Of a stretch of 64,000 nucleotides of DNA, positions 37,067 through 47,364 are shown piece after piece (positions within the stretch are counted from its first letter, which is position 1; every line of letters begins with the position of its first letter). The translations under genes were made by a program, and so were the position numbers. Source of the stretch: Oidiodendron maius Zn (Eukaryota > Ascomycota > Leotiomycetes > Myxotrichaceae); assembly GCA_000827325.1 (NCBI GenBank), contig KN832882.1, positions 756,689-820,688 of the forward strand. Reading direction: 5' to 3'. The notes below the pieces were generated by a model. The model worked only from the letters and a program-made list of their open reading frames with translations, searched no databases and was not told where the DNA came from.

Positions 37067-38463
37067 ATGTCCAAGACGGATGTGTCCAGGCTCATTGCTG
37101 AGCTCAAAGCTCTCAAGAGCGACACGTCCATTGATGAGGCTCAGAGAAAAGAGCTCTATGCCACTCTGAAGGAAACTAGTCTGGCAATTGAAACTCCACT
37201 GGAGTCTGTGAATCGTATTTCGTTTGCGGTATGTCTCCACTGCAGGCATCCTCTAAATGTTACTAACGCTAGGAATATTCCAGCCCCTCCAGCTTGCGGT
37301 TGCCAAGGTGGCTGCCGACTTGGGCTTGTTCGTGATAATCGATAAGAGCACTGCCGCGTCTCAGAGCTCCGAAGAGCTCGCACAGGCGACTGGGGCCAAA
37401 CCCGTCCTCTTAGGTTGGAGTTTCTCTGAGGAGTGCAAGTTATAGGTAACTGACTTAGTTTCCCCGAACAGTGCGACTATTGCGATACCTTGCCTCGGTT
37501 GGCCTGATTGATGAGGTCGCGGAAGACCAGTTCGCCGCTTCGAAATTAACCAAGACTCTTGCCCAGCCCGGTTTACAAGCCGGCATTATACATAGGTACG
37601 TATTTGTATCATTAGAAAAAACAATTAAACTGACCAGGTATTGTATTTAAGTTTTGGCAGTCTGCTGCCCTGCTGGCAGGCGCTCCCTGAATTCCTTGCG
37701 GGCAATAAGTACGACAACCCCATTGACAATGCGCACTGTGCCTTCCAGATTGCACATCACACCGACCTCCCAGCCTTCATCTGGGCTTTGCAGCAGCCCC
37801 CTTCACCGAGCAAAGAACTTCGGCCTGTGGATGCAAGCTAATAAGGCCGGCCTACCCACATGGTTGGACGTGGTTCCATTCGAAGAGATATCCTCCAACC
37901 AGGACCCGGAAACCCCGATTTTCGTTGACGTCGGTGGTTCCATAGGCCACCAGTGCGCTGCTCTCAAGGCCAGGCACCCTAACATTCCAGGACGTATCAT
38001 ATATCAAGATCTCCCACCCGTGATCCCACATGGACTGAAGATTCCCGGAGTTGAGCCCATGGTGCACGACTTCTGGCAAGAACAGCCAGTCAAAGGTAAG
38101 TCGATACTAGCCTTCTGAGCTCCCTTTCGCTGACGAATATTTCGTACAGGCGCTCGAATCTACTACTTCCGCAATATCCTGCACGATTACCCCGATGACA
38201 AGTGTGTCGCGCTACTGAAACTTACGACTGCCGCCATGACTGAGCAGTCCGTGATCTTCATCGACGAGCTCATCCTCGCAAACTCGAAAGCATACTACCA
38301 AGCTGCCGAGATGGACCTTACTATGATGATAACTCTGGCTGGTGCAGAGCGCACTGACAAGCAGTGGCGTGCTTTGATCGATGCTGCGGGGTTGAAGATC
38401 AAGGAGATCTTCACATATAACAAGGACGTAGGCGATAGTATCCTTGTCCTTGTTCCAAAATAA
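37067..38463 (+). CDS. O-methyltransferase (COMT/Methyltransf_2 type) with a one-base frameshift
   Basis: Five exons: 37067-37228, 37284-37413, 37472-37595, 37652-38095 and 38150-38463, about 400 residues. An N-terminal helical dimerisation part contains PLQLAVAKVAADLGLFVIID. The SAM site is PIFVDVGGSIGHQ, followed by PGRIIYQDLP, and the catalytic-His region is RNILHDYPDD. It should methylate a phenolic hydroxyl of a small aromatic. Within exon 4 the frame breaks at a run of five C at 37797-37801; with four C the reading continues as a normal family sequence (RAKNFGLWMQANKAG). This is either a sequencing error in a homopolymer or a real inactivating insertion. The rest looks intact. It lies 600 bp from the UbiA remnant, so the two may once have been in one prenylated-aromatic pathway. 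Confidence 0.85.
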
Positions 38464-38724
38464 TGTGCTCGAATATCTCAGCTAGTAGATATCAAAAGAT
38501 CGATATAGCCTAGATTTAATGTTTAGACTACCGTATAAATTACCATATAAGCCCTTGAAAGATATACGGATAGTAAGTAACGAAGCAAGCAGAAGCGAGT
38601 AATCGTTCGGTTATGGAACCAACCCACCAAATAAGCTAGCACACTTAGTAGGTGAGGGCCAGTAATACACACAGAACAGCAATACGCACAGCTTTTGCCC
38701 TGAAAAATCATCCCCCATCAGTCA

Positions 38725-38979
38725 ATGCTCAATATGCCGTCCAACGCCACGCGAATTGAGGCTAGAGTTAATGCTGCTTTAGTAGAAATAGATGCCGATC
38801 CCTTTTTAAAACTGTCGGTAGCTGCACACCAAGGACTCAACTGTCCTTATATCGGCGCACGTTCTGATGTCTCCACGCCCGAGTGTAATGACGTTCCATA
38901 CGGTTCTGACGTGCTCCAGGTATCGCTCTATCTCCTAAATAAATTAGCTTCCGAGGAAGAAGGAAGTTTGACGCTTTAG
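38725..38979 (+). pseudogene. Possible HTH fragment of a pogo/Fot1-like transposase
   Basis: An 84-residue frame whose start (MPSNATRIEARVNAALVEID then ADPFLKLSVAAHQ) resembles the N-terminal Psq-type helix-turn-helix of fungal DDE_1 transposases. The remainder loses the pattern and stops. Assignment is by resemblance only. Confidence 0.25.
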
Positions 38980-39000
38980 TATTACCTCGTCGCATTGCTA

Positions 39001-39490
39001 TATTTCAAACTGTCCGGACCCCACATGCCTGGGATATCAAGCAAAGCGTCTAAACAGGCCGTTAAGGCTCTTTGCTTTAGCAACTGGTGCTGGCAATTCT
39101 GCTCGGAATCTGAAAGATATGCGGTCAAGGTCTCCACTTGCGCCATATCGCCTGCTTCTTTATACGTCCTGACCTGGCGATAGATCTCGCCATCGCTTAA
39201 TACTGCTTTATAATAAAAGCTATTCCTCTAGGGCTGCAAGCTTTTCAAACTTATCTGCAGGTACAGTTAGCAGAGGGCTAAGATCAAAGCTAGCAAACGC
39301 TAAACCCTTAGACTTAACGAGAAAAATCTTGATGGTCCACCACTGATTATCCTTAAGAAGAAACTGCTTAGCTGCCTCTATATAATGCCTCCTATACACA
39401 TATAATAGAGTTTGCTTCTTTGCCGTCTTTAGGATATAAGGGAGTCCCAGCCTTTCTTTAGTAAATTCTTCGCCTTCATCAATAAATAGA
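39001..39490 (-). pseudogene. Unrecognised decayed coding fragment
   Basis: A minus-strand frame open from about 39490 to 39222 reads like protein (GLPYILKTAKKQTLLYVYRR, then DNQWWTIKIFLVKSKG), then continues with TAG, TAA and TAA stops into a plausible tail. The stops again fit C-to-T change. It lies among transposon debris; I cannot name the family. Confidence 0.35.
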
Positions 39491-39683
39491 TATATAGTAG
39501 CGGCCTAGATGAACAATCCGCTTAATTTTATACTAGTTGACTTAAAACTAGTTTGCCTAGCCAATCTACACCTAGACTCTACTCCTGTTTGATTGAGCCT
39601 AGATTATATTCTAGGAATAAAGAGATATTATGGTTAATAATAGCTAGCAGTATATTTTAGAGCATAAAGTCCCAGTACTTGGC

Positions 39684-40240
39684 TCATAGGATACGGTACA
39701 TGCCGTGTTGGATCAGAACTTTAGGTCTACTCGTCAGAATGACTTGAAGTCGTACTGTCTTTAATGATCGAGCCTTAGATAAGAGCTTTAGAATAGTCTT
39801 GGCATTCTCACTAACAACAAGAACATACGACTGGGGAGACCTCGCTACTCTTAATGTATTGTACAGGATCTTTGGTAGGAGGGTCTGTCTGAGCTCCTTC
39901 ATTTCTTGCTGTAGTTCAGGGCAGTAGAGTTCTACACGAGCTGGCATGTCCCCCGTGATGCCGCAGCGACAAAGCGGCGTCTTTATATCGGAGGCCCGTC
40001 TGAAAGAAGAACGTGTAGTCCTATCTTCTCCATTCGAATCTGTACTATGAGGGAGCTCTCATGTTTCTTGAAGCCCTGGTGCTTCTTGAGTGCCGTCTTG
40101 CTCTGGAACTCGGGATCTATGCCCGCTGGTTCCTTGCTGGTTTCTCCCCTAGACTTCGACCTAGCTTCAATCTTACGATTCCATCGTAGTTTCCAATCCC
40201 TCTCAACTGTTTCGTTACAGTAACATTTGAAACCAGCTTC
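39684..40240 (-). pseudogene. Non-LTR retrotransposon (LINE, Tad1-like) ORF2 3' fragment
   Basis: From about 40240 the frame reads ERDWKLRWNRKIEARSKS, then KTALKKHQGFKKHESSLIVQ, IRMEKIGLHV and, after one indel, DIKTPLCRCGITGDMPARVE with LYCPELQQEMKELRQTLLP. The KTALxxHxxFxxHESSLIVQ block and the C-terminal Cys cluster (LCRCG...LYCPE) are typical of the region after the reverse transcriptase in fungal LINEs. The reverse transcriptase itself is not present. It is a truncated, frameshifted remnant with no mobility. Confidence 0.65.
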
Positions 40241-40722
40241 AGTCTAAACTCTATATGGTTTTATAATTGGCTGTGAGTCATCATGCGGACTAGTACTGAT
40301 ACTAACAGAATTTTACACAGCATTCTGAATCGAACCCCTTCTTTATTTTTCTCCATTACCGAAAACAGAAACATGCGAAACCGGCTTCAATTTAGAAGAT
40401 TCTATGACTTCAAATTTACAAATAACTTTTAAATGTACTACAGTACCTTTGCGAGCTTATAGGCCATTTTAAACAAGGTCTTCTTCTCTCTTCTTAGTTG
40501 TTCCCCTATTTCTCAGAAATTTTAACCTCCATGGCCTAGACTAGGGAGCGAATCGCAAAGAGTGGAAGGTTGTGCCCTCTTATACTCACGAGCCAGGCCC
40601 CCAGCTCCTAATACTCTTACATAATTACAGGCGCACCACCCGACAATCACTTCCTTTTTTTTGTATACAGATCACCGCCTCTCGCACCGCCGCAGCGAGA
40701 CACACGTGGTGTTGGGCAGAGC
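40241..40722. other. Intergenic
   Basis: About 480 bp. GAAACCAGCTTCAGTCTAA near 40229 recurs as GAAACCGGCTTCAATTTAG near 40377. No gene is supported. Confidence 0.4.
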
Positions 40723-40730
40723 TATAAATA
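40723..40730 (+). promoter_or_regulatory. TATA box of the HET gene
   Basis: TATAAATA about 150 bp upstream of the HET start codon at 40883, in an otherwise GC-richer stretch. Confidence 0.45.
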
Positions 40731-40768
40731 GAACAAATCCGCCAGTTGATAACGAACAAATGCTACAG

Positions 40769-40801
40769 TAATCGTCAGCCGATTAAGCGAGCCGACGATT
40801 A
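40769..40801. promoter_or_regulatory. Hairpin or palindrome in the HET 5' leader
   Basis: TAATCGTCAGC and GCCGACGATTA are reverse complements at 10 of 11 positions, separated by 11 bases. It lies between the TATA box and the start codon, so it could be a protein-binding palindrome or an mRNA hairpin. Confidence 0.45.
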
Positions 40802-40882
40802 TCGCCGGTGTTGATCTCGTCCAAGAATAATTCCTGTCGACAGCTATCAATATTCCGCTCGCCATCCGACTTGCCGAACGAT

Positions 40883-42772
40883 ATGTGGCTACTGTCGAAG
40901 ATCAGAGGAAGTCTACTAGGGGGCTTCAAGGAAAAGGCTAGCGGAGCAGAAAAGTTGGCCGAAAATGACCCTGGTCATCCGATTTACTACTCCCCGTTAA
41001 ACCCTGACCAGCTTCGACTAGTTGCTCTTCAGCCTGGTCACAAACACGATAGCATCGAATGTAAGATAGAATGCGCAACGTTCAAGTTTGCGAAAGAAAA
41101 GTACAAGTACAAAGCCTTATCATACATGTGGGGCTCTCCAGACAAACTGCGACCTATTTCAATCAACGGCGATACCTTCCATGTCCGAGAGAATCTATGG
41201 TGGGCTTTGTATCACTTGAGGTCAACTGGATATGTTGTTATGCTCTGGATTGATGCGCTATGTATCAACCAGGCAGACATAGACGAGCGCAACTCTCAGG
41301 TTAGGCAGATGGATCGCATATACACGGATGCCGAGGAAGTAATAATCTGGGTTGGGCGTGAAAGTAGCAAGGACAAGAATGCTTTGAAATATCTACAGGA
41401 GATTTTTAAGAAAGGGAGGATACCGGATAGCTTCAATCCGGAAGTTGCTAATCCCCTCGGGAATGCACAATGGTTTGAACGATATCTCTACATGTGGAAG
41501 GAGATTTCGATTTTTTGCATGCGACCGTACTGGACACGACTGTGGATCGTTCAAGAGGCAGTACTGGGCACCAATCCAACTATAATTTGTGGCAACCAGC
41601 GCATGAACTGGCAGATCGTTCACGACGTGGTTTACTCAGCTCCTCTCGTCGACTACCAGTTCAAGGGGAAATGGAAAGATATCCGGGTAGAGATCGGATC
41701 TAGCCCACTTCGCGGAGTCATTACGCAAAGGGGTCGGTGGACTAGGGCGCCGGGATCGCTCCCAATTCTGGGGCTCATTGCGGTACACCGTGCCGCTAGG
41801 TGTTCAGAAACACGGGACAAGGTCTTCGGGTTACTTAGCATGTCTAGTCCCTGTTGCAGGGAAGCCATTCCTGTTGACTATTCGGAGCCGGATTATGTTT
41901 TGTTCGTCAAACTCATCGAGCATCATCTCCGCAAGCACGACGTATACAGATATAACTTTATGATGCAAAGCCGCCGTGCTCTGCGGTTATTTTTTGGGGA
42001 ACAGAGTGACAGTGACTTGGAGTCTTCCATTGGATACATAACCAATATGTCATCAGATGACAATGAACTCTTTGAAGTCCCCCCGCAAATTAATGACGTT
42101 GTATATTACTGCACACCGAGTTTGGATTCTCTGCCTCCTGATTACGACAAGACCTTCCTAGATGACAAAGACGATTGGTCACCGTCCGGAAATCTTGCGT
42201 TTGAAATCAACAAGCTGCATGATCGTCTACAGGCAAGATGGGAAACCTTACTTAGCGACTTGAACAATATTCAAACCTTTGACTGGAAAGCCTCTTTGCA
42301 AGACCCTAAGAAAATAGGCGGGCTCGAAAACGGTTCTCTACCACTCCATAAGGATAGCACATCAGCGATAGACAAGAGCCTTGTTCGGAAGACAGTAGTT
42401 CGCATGATTCGTGGCGCTGAGAAGATGTCCAGAGATTCACCTCTTAGTGCTAACTGCAAATTGTTCTTTGCGAAGGGAGGCAGGATCGGCTTTGGTCCCT
42501 CTACGCTCAAAAGGGGGGACTTTCTCTGTCACTTCAATGATTCGGGAATGGATATGATTCTCCGCCTTCTACCTAACGAAAAGAAGCTTATTACAGTAGG
42601 TAACGTACTACCTTACTTTGCTAGTGATTTGCCAGTGCAAGAGGATACGGCCGCCGCTCGCCCCATGGTGTCGTTTCATTTAGACATCAGAACCTTACTA
42701 CTTATCGGCCTCCCAGAAAATGCTGCACAGTACGGTTTCAATATCAGTCAATACGTCATATGTTCAGTCTAA
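40883..42772 (+). CDS. HET-domain (heterokaryon incompatibility) protein
   Basis: Intronless, 629 residues from the first ATG in frame at 40883; the frame is open slightly further upstream. The HET domain spans roughly residues 76-230 and shows its three conserved blocks: YKALSYMWG, MLWIDALCINQADIDERNSQ and PYWTRLWIVQEAVLG. The C-terminal 400 residues have no recognised domain and contain an acidic region and DKVFGLLSM, a common post-HET element. HET proteins trigger growth arrest or cell death when incompatible hyphae fuse; partner and allele specificity cannot be read here. A 51-bp piece of this gene occurs inverted 10 kb upstream. The gene sits beside transposon remnants, as HET genes often do. 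Confidence 0.9.
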   Translation: MWLLSKIRGSLLGGFKEKASGAEKLAENDPGHPIYYSPLNPDQLRLVALQPGHKHDSIECKIECATFKFAKEKYKYKALSYMWGSPDKLRPISINGDTFHVRENLWWALYHLRSTGYVVMLWIDALCINQADIDERNSQVRQMDRIYTDAEEVIIWVGRESSKDKNALKYLQEIFKKGRIPDSFNPEVANPLGNAQWFERYLYMWKEISIFCMRPYWTRLWIVQEAVLGTNPTIICGNQRMNWQIVHDVVYSAPLVDYQFKGKWKDIRVEIGSSPLRGVITQRGRWTRAPGSLPILGLIAVHRAARCSETRDKVFGLLSMSSPCCREAIPVDYSEPDYVLFVKLIEHHLRKHDVYRYNFMMQSRRALRLFFGEQSDSDLESSIGYITNMSSDDNELFEVPPQINDVVYYCTPSLDSLPPDYDKTFLDDKDDWSPSGNLAFEINKLHDRLQARWETLLSDLNNIQTFDWKASLQDPKKIGGLENGSLPLHKDSTSAIDKSLVRKTVVRMIRGAEKMSRDSPLSANCKLFFAKGGRIGFGPSTLKRGDFLCHFNDSGMDMILRLLPNEKKLITVGNVLPYFASDLPVQEDTAAARPMVSFHLDIRTLLLIGLPENAAQYGFNISQYVICSV

Positions 42773-43392
42773 CTCCTTTATAGAATTGCGAAGAAGATAC
42801 TTCCAAGAACCGGTCAAGAAGTGTCCTTTTTCTTGGGGAGTACCCGCTGGAAATGGAGACCATCATATGGCTCGGATGAGCTCATCGAACTAGATGACCA
42901 AGATTACAGCCTTCTTGTTTCGTAGGGTCTAATACGGAGGTCGCGGCAAAAGGTCTTCGGACTGCGCTAGTGACACTAGTGCCTAATTGTGCAATATGCG
43001 GTTCCACCTTAGATTCGATGGATCTGAGAGAGATAGGAGTTTCAGCACAATAACCGAGCATTTATGTTGCCCTTCTGTATTGAATCAGTATGAACTGATA
43101 CGGCTCCATCCTATGAAGGGAAGGCGGCACGACACGTTATAAAGTGGCTTTTTCTCAGCTTCAGAGTTTTCTATCCGAAATGATATTCTGGGTTCTGTGG
43201 CATCAGACCCTTAAATACTAGACGCGTGCTAAATTTGCGTTATCTCTGTATACGTTAACGGTCTGTCACAGTTGGTCGGAGTTGACCTTGGGCAATTATT
43301 ATCGAACTTCTTGTAACTTTTCACCATCGAGCTAACTTTACACTAAATTGAAGCCCTATCTCTCACCCCCAATCTCATATCTAAAGAGTCTC
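42773..43392. other. Intergenic
   Basis: About 620 bp with no supported gene. Confidence 0.45.
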
Positions 43393-43791
43393 TCATTGAA
43401 GTACCCTCCCGTGTGTCGCCAGATATGAGACAAATTCTAATATCAGATCAGGATATCTCTCTAACTCGTCATCATTGGTTCGAAATCCTACCGCATTTAA
43501 TTGAACTCCTCTGAGCATTGTAAATATAAATATCATCTCAATGGCATTGGTACCGCCCGGCCGTTGATCCCAATCCAAGTTTCGATTGATGGGTCGGTAG
43601 TTCGGAACCCGACGATGGTCGGTTGGCCACCATGTAGGGTTATCTTGCTGCTCTATATCATGCGCAAGGGTTCTATGAGATGCTGTGGGACCATCCGGCG
43701 ATGATTGGTGTCCAGAATGATGGATAATATAATCAGCTGGAACATCTGAGTTGTTCACTGTGACGGTGCTCGTGCCTCTTGCGACAGGCAT
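43393..43791 (-). CDS. Hypothetical protein
   Basis: A 132-residue intronless frame from the ATG at 43791. Composition is balanced and soluble, with Asn/Asp/Pro-rich segments (RRVPNYRPINRNLDWDQRPG) and a more hydrophobic C-terminal part (IEMIFIFTMLRGVQLNAVGF). No signal peptide, membrane segment or family is recognised. It lies about 300 bp from the divergent ALDH-like gene. It could be a small gene or an exon. Confidence 0.35.
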   Translation of the reverse strand: MPVARGTSTVTVNNSDVPADYIIHHSGHQSSPDGPTASHRTLAHDIEQQDNPTWWPTDHRRVPNYRPINRNLDWDQRPGGTNAIEMIFIFTMLRGVQLNAVGFRTNDDELERYPDLILEFVSYLATHGRVLQ

Positions 43792-44088
43792 TTTGACGTA
43801 CTCAAAAGGATGTCTTTATGAGTGAATAAGGCTCTCATAAGTAGAACAGAATAAAAGCCGATCCAATATGAGGTGGATGGAGATGGTCCGCGCGCGAAGG
43901 TAGGAGGGGGCTGATCTTACACGCTCGGCCGGACGTGGGGGAGGAGGAACCGACAACTCCGAAGCCGGGTTCCTTCACAAACAGCTGCATAATGCAGATT
44001 TATCATGAACTCTTAGAGAACTTATAAACTGATGTACACATATCTTCTGGCCATCATTCCGAGGAGGTTTATCTGCATTCTCTAAGCA

Positions 44089-45677
44089 ATGGATGGGCAA
44101 GTCCAACGAATATGTTCGGCTGCGATTGATGGGAGAGCAAATACTCCTCGATACATCCAGAAACAACTCGCTCAGCTCTACAAATCTTTACAGGACTCAC
44201 GACCGGCAATACGAGACGCGATCTGTCGGGATTCCGGCTACTCGTTAGCGGAAGCCGACACCGAAATCTTCCTGGCGATAAACGCAGTGAAGCAGCAATA
44301 TGAGAGCATTGACTTCCAAAAGTTCATCGATCAAGAGTATAGTATTGCTCATGGGAAGGATAACCCGCAGAAGCGAATTCCAATTGGATATGTATATATA
44401 ATTCCATCCAAGCACAGCCAACTGTATTCCATAATTTCGCCGGCTTGTGCGGCTATTGCTGCCGGAAACTGCATTGTAATCGAGGTTAGATACCGACTCC
44501 TCCCCTTTCCTTTAATGACCTAATATCTTCTAGATAAAACAGACAATTTCGCAATTAGGCTCCCTCCTCCGCAAAATTTTTGCGGAGTCCATGGACAAGG
44601 ACACATTTCTCGTAGTAGAGACTAGGCCCGCCACTGACGATTTCTTCTGGAAGAACTGCACTGTCGTAGATGGCGGAACCGAACCAACTTCAAGCCTTGG
44701 ACCGACCCTTTCCTCACCGACTTCGAGGTCAATTGCCATAGTAGACCGCACTTCGGCTGTTAGTGAGGCTGCACGGGACATTGTTCGATCAAGATTTGCC
44801 TTCTGCGGTCGATCACCATATGCGCCTGATCTTGTTCTTGTTAATGAATTTGTTCTCGATAAGTTCTGCACCGCTGCTGCAAAGTATGGAACAGAGCTCT
44901 TTGGTTCGAACTTGTCCAGCATAAAGAATAAGAATTCGGCACTTAACGGCAGTACAGGCCTTCAGAAGGATCTAGAGGCGTCCGGGGCAAGAAGCTTCAT
45001 CTCGGGATCTAACCAATGCATTGCCATTGTCAATGAAAGGTGATCTAAACAATATCGGCTGAGTCTCAGTTATTAACTTTAAGTCAGGGATTCGAATTTC
45101 TTGGTCCGGAAGATCACCGAGCCAGTACTTCTAGTACATCCAATACGAAGTCTTGATGATGCCATCGATACTGCAAATTCAGGAGTGCCTCTTCAAGCTA
45201 CATATTTATTTGGCACCTTACCTACAGCGAAATATTTGAGTCAGTTTATCCACACGCGGATATCTTTCACAAATCATATTCCAGTGGAGCTGCTAGGTTG
45301 GAGTTCTCTTTCCTTGATTTACTTCAGCTAATCCGCAAATAGTCGGTCCAGCAGCTCCGGAAGGCTCAATAACGAATGTGAAATTTCGATATACCAAGGA
45401 AATGTTCTCTTCTCCTAGTCCAGAATACATTACACAGTCGTCAGAACATCCGCTCCTCTCTCAGTTACTCGACGAGCATAGCAATGAGGCAACATCCAAG
45501 ATTAACGGCGCAACATCTGCTTCTTTGTTACCTATAAGTGAGCCAGCTGGCAAGGCTGTTGGTTTCTTCGAGCAAGGTCTTTTATCCGGTGCTGCTATCG
45601 CTGCAGTGTCTGCCATAACCGCTGTTGGCATTATGATTAAGCTTCTCGGTCCTGCTGTAGTTAGGCGGCTAGCATGA
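44089..45677 (+). CDS. Aldehyde-dehydrogenase-fold protein lacking catalytic Cys and Glu, with C-terminal membrane anchor
   Basis: Four exons, 44089-44484, 44534-45039, 45088-45296 and 45343-45677, give 481 residues. ALDH features include an N-terminal helical region, IGYVYIIPSKHSQL, SPACAAIAAGNCIVIE (from the ALDH core) and the later EPVLLVHPIRSLDDAIDTAN block. Where active ALDHs have GQxCxAP this protein has GRSPYAPD (222-231), so the nucleophile is replaced by Pro227; the ELGG glutamate motif is also absent. The last 30 residues are a hydrophobic helix followed by VVRRLA, a likely tail anchor. A dehydrogenase reaction is therefore unlikely. Similar short membrane-tailed ALDH-like proteins occur in fungi, but their function is not known to me. 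No stops interrupt it, so it looks maintained rather than decayed. Confidence 0.8.
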
Positions 45678-45874
45678 TGTCAAGTCACTGTAGCGTATAT
45701 GGACACTAGTCTTTACGGGAGGCTGAAATATACTCTATTATTAGCCAACTGATACTAAACCGTCAATTCAGTATCTTCCGACTAGCTGTAGATGCAACCA
45801 ATATTTATACCAGTCTGCTAGGTTATACGCTAGTTTAAGTTTATTGTAACATGAATATATTTTCGTGATAGACC

Positions 45875-46965
45875 TCATGTGGCCTGCGTAATACTTCTGT
45901 CCCATGCTCCAAAAGAATACTGTGAATTGCACATATTTGTCTATTTTAGAGTAAGAACTCCATGAATGCACGCTGGAGAAATCTAGTACTTACCAACTCC
46001 CAATCTTCTGCCATTAGCTGTCCATAACAGCCTTCATCTTCCACACTGCCTACGGCACCTGCTACGAACATCGCACTCATAAAATGGTCATCTGTCCCAT
46101 GAGCATCCCGATATTGAGGATGTTTCATCAATCGAGTCATCCCTCTGCGCAGTTTTGGCCCGCTGTTATTCGTAATGACATCCTGTACTGCCTGTCGAAA
46201 TTCCAGGGCCCACGCTTCAGGAGGGGTTTCCTGGGCGAAGTTATCTCGATACCGCAGCATAGGACCCCAGATATTCCTGTACAAGTTATGTACGGCTCCA
46301 CCAGAACCAATGATGAGATAGTTCTCGCTACGGAGAGGTCGTAGTGTTGCTCCAACTTTCATATGATAATGGGGATCAAAGCGAGCATTCATGGAAACAA
46401 TAGTAGTCGGAGGACAACCGTCTGGGAACATTCTGATGAGTATAAGATAGGTGTCATGTATCCAGTCGAAATTGGGGTTGGCTTCGGCGTTGAAGCCCTC
46501 CGCTTTGAGCATATCTATGCAACGATTTGCGGTAGGAATGTCAGGATTTAGTTTATAATTGGCGTACTTTGACGGGTGAACATATGCGACAGGGCTTTTG
46601 TTAGGCTTTGGATTTGTCGCGATCTGAATCTTATCGTACAAGCAGTCCCAGTGAGCACCCTTCGCTTTGGATTAGTATAAGCAATCCTATAATAAGTAAT
46701 AATATTATTCTTACCATTATTATGACGCCTTTGATGCCATGTGCTATGGCATCGTCTCCGCATTTCTTCCAGTACGCTGCAGATTCACATTGTTCACCTA
46801 GCATCATAGTTGAGCCATGCGAAAAGAAATGGACGGGTGTCAAGGTCTCTAGTCTAGATGTCAGCTATTTTCGTAATTACAAAGTTCATTGGCCGCTAAC
46901 TTGTTGTCGCCATAGTTCTTAGGGTTCAATTCTGAATCTTGCGTTTCATACAACTTGGATGACAT
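45875..46965 (-). CDS. LigB/DODA-type extradiol ring-cleavage dioxygenase
   Basis: Four-exon model: 46965-46952, 46853-46715, 46659-45994 and 45919-45875. The tiny first exon supplies the ATG missing from the main frame (MSSKLLETLTPVHFFSHGS), and a donor GTAAGT after AEDWEL supports a short last exon. All expected metal/catalytic histidines are visible: FFSHGS, GAHWDC, IIGSGGAVHNL and GTDDHFMSAMFVAGA. Enzymes of this class use non-heme iron (or zinc at the homologous site) to open catecholic rings or act on related dihydroxy substrates such as DOPA. It is convergent with the ALDH-like gene, about 200 bp away, and lies next to the oxidative cluster to the right, so aromatic catabolism is a plausible shared theme. 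Confidence 0.85.
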
Positions 46966-47364
46966 TGAAATTTAGACGGTCACTAGGAATTATAGCAATT
47001 AAGAAAGTGTTCCAGCTAAAGCTTAGAAGGCCCTGGCCCCTCCTCAGCTAGCATCCGCACAGCACACGATCTCCTCTGGCTCCCCCACATCGACCCGAGA
47101 ATTACATCACTCCCCCCCCGCCCAAAAAGCCCACTGTATTGAATCAGCAACCATAACTACATTTCATATTAATGTTGGATATAATTGACGGTTCTATATT
47201 GGTTATATATATTACAATGAATGGCACGATTACAAAGTGAGGTTGGGTGTGGAAATCATTTATGCTATAAGTTAGGCATTAGCCAAGGACAAGATTTTAT
47301 ACATAGTTGGCTGCGACATAATCCGATATTCCCATCAAGACACCAATGAAGCATTGCCATATAA
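46966..47364. other. Intergenic
   Basis: About 400 bp between the dioxygenase start and the end of the regulator gene. It contains a poly-C stretch near 47111. No gene is seen. Confidence 0.45.
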
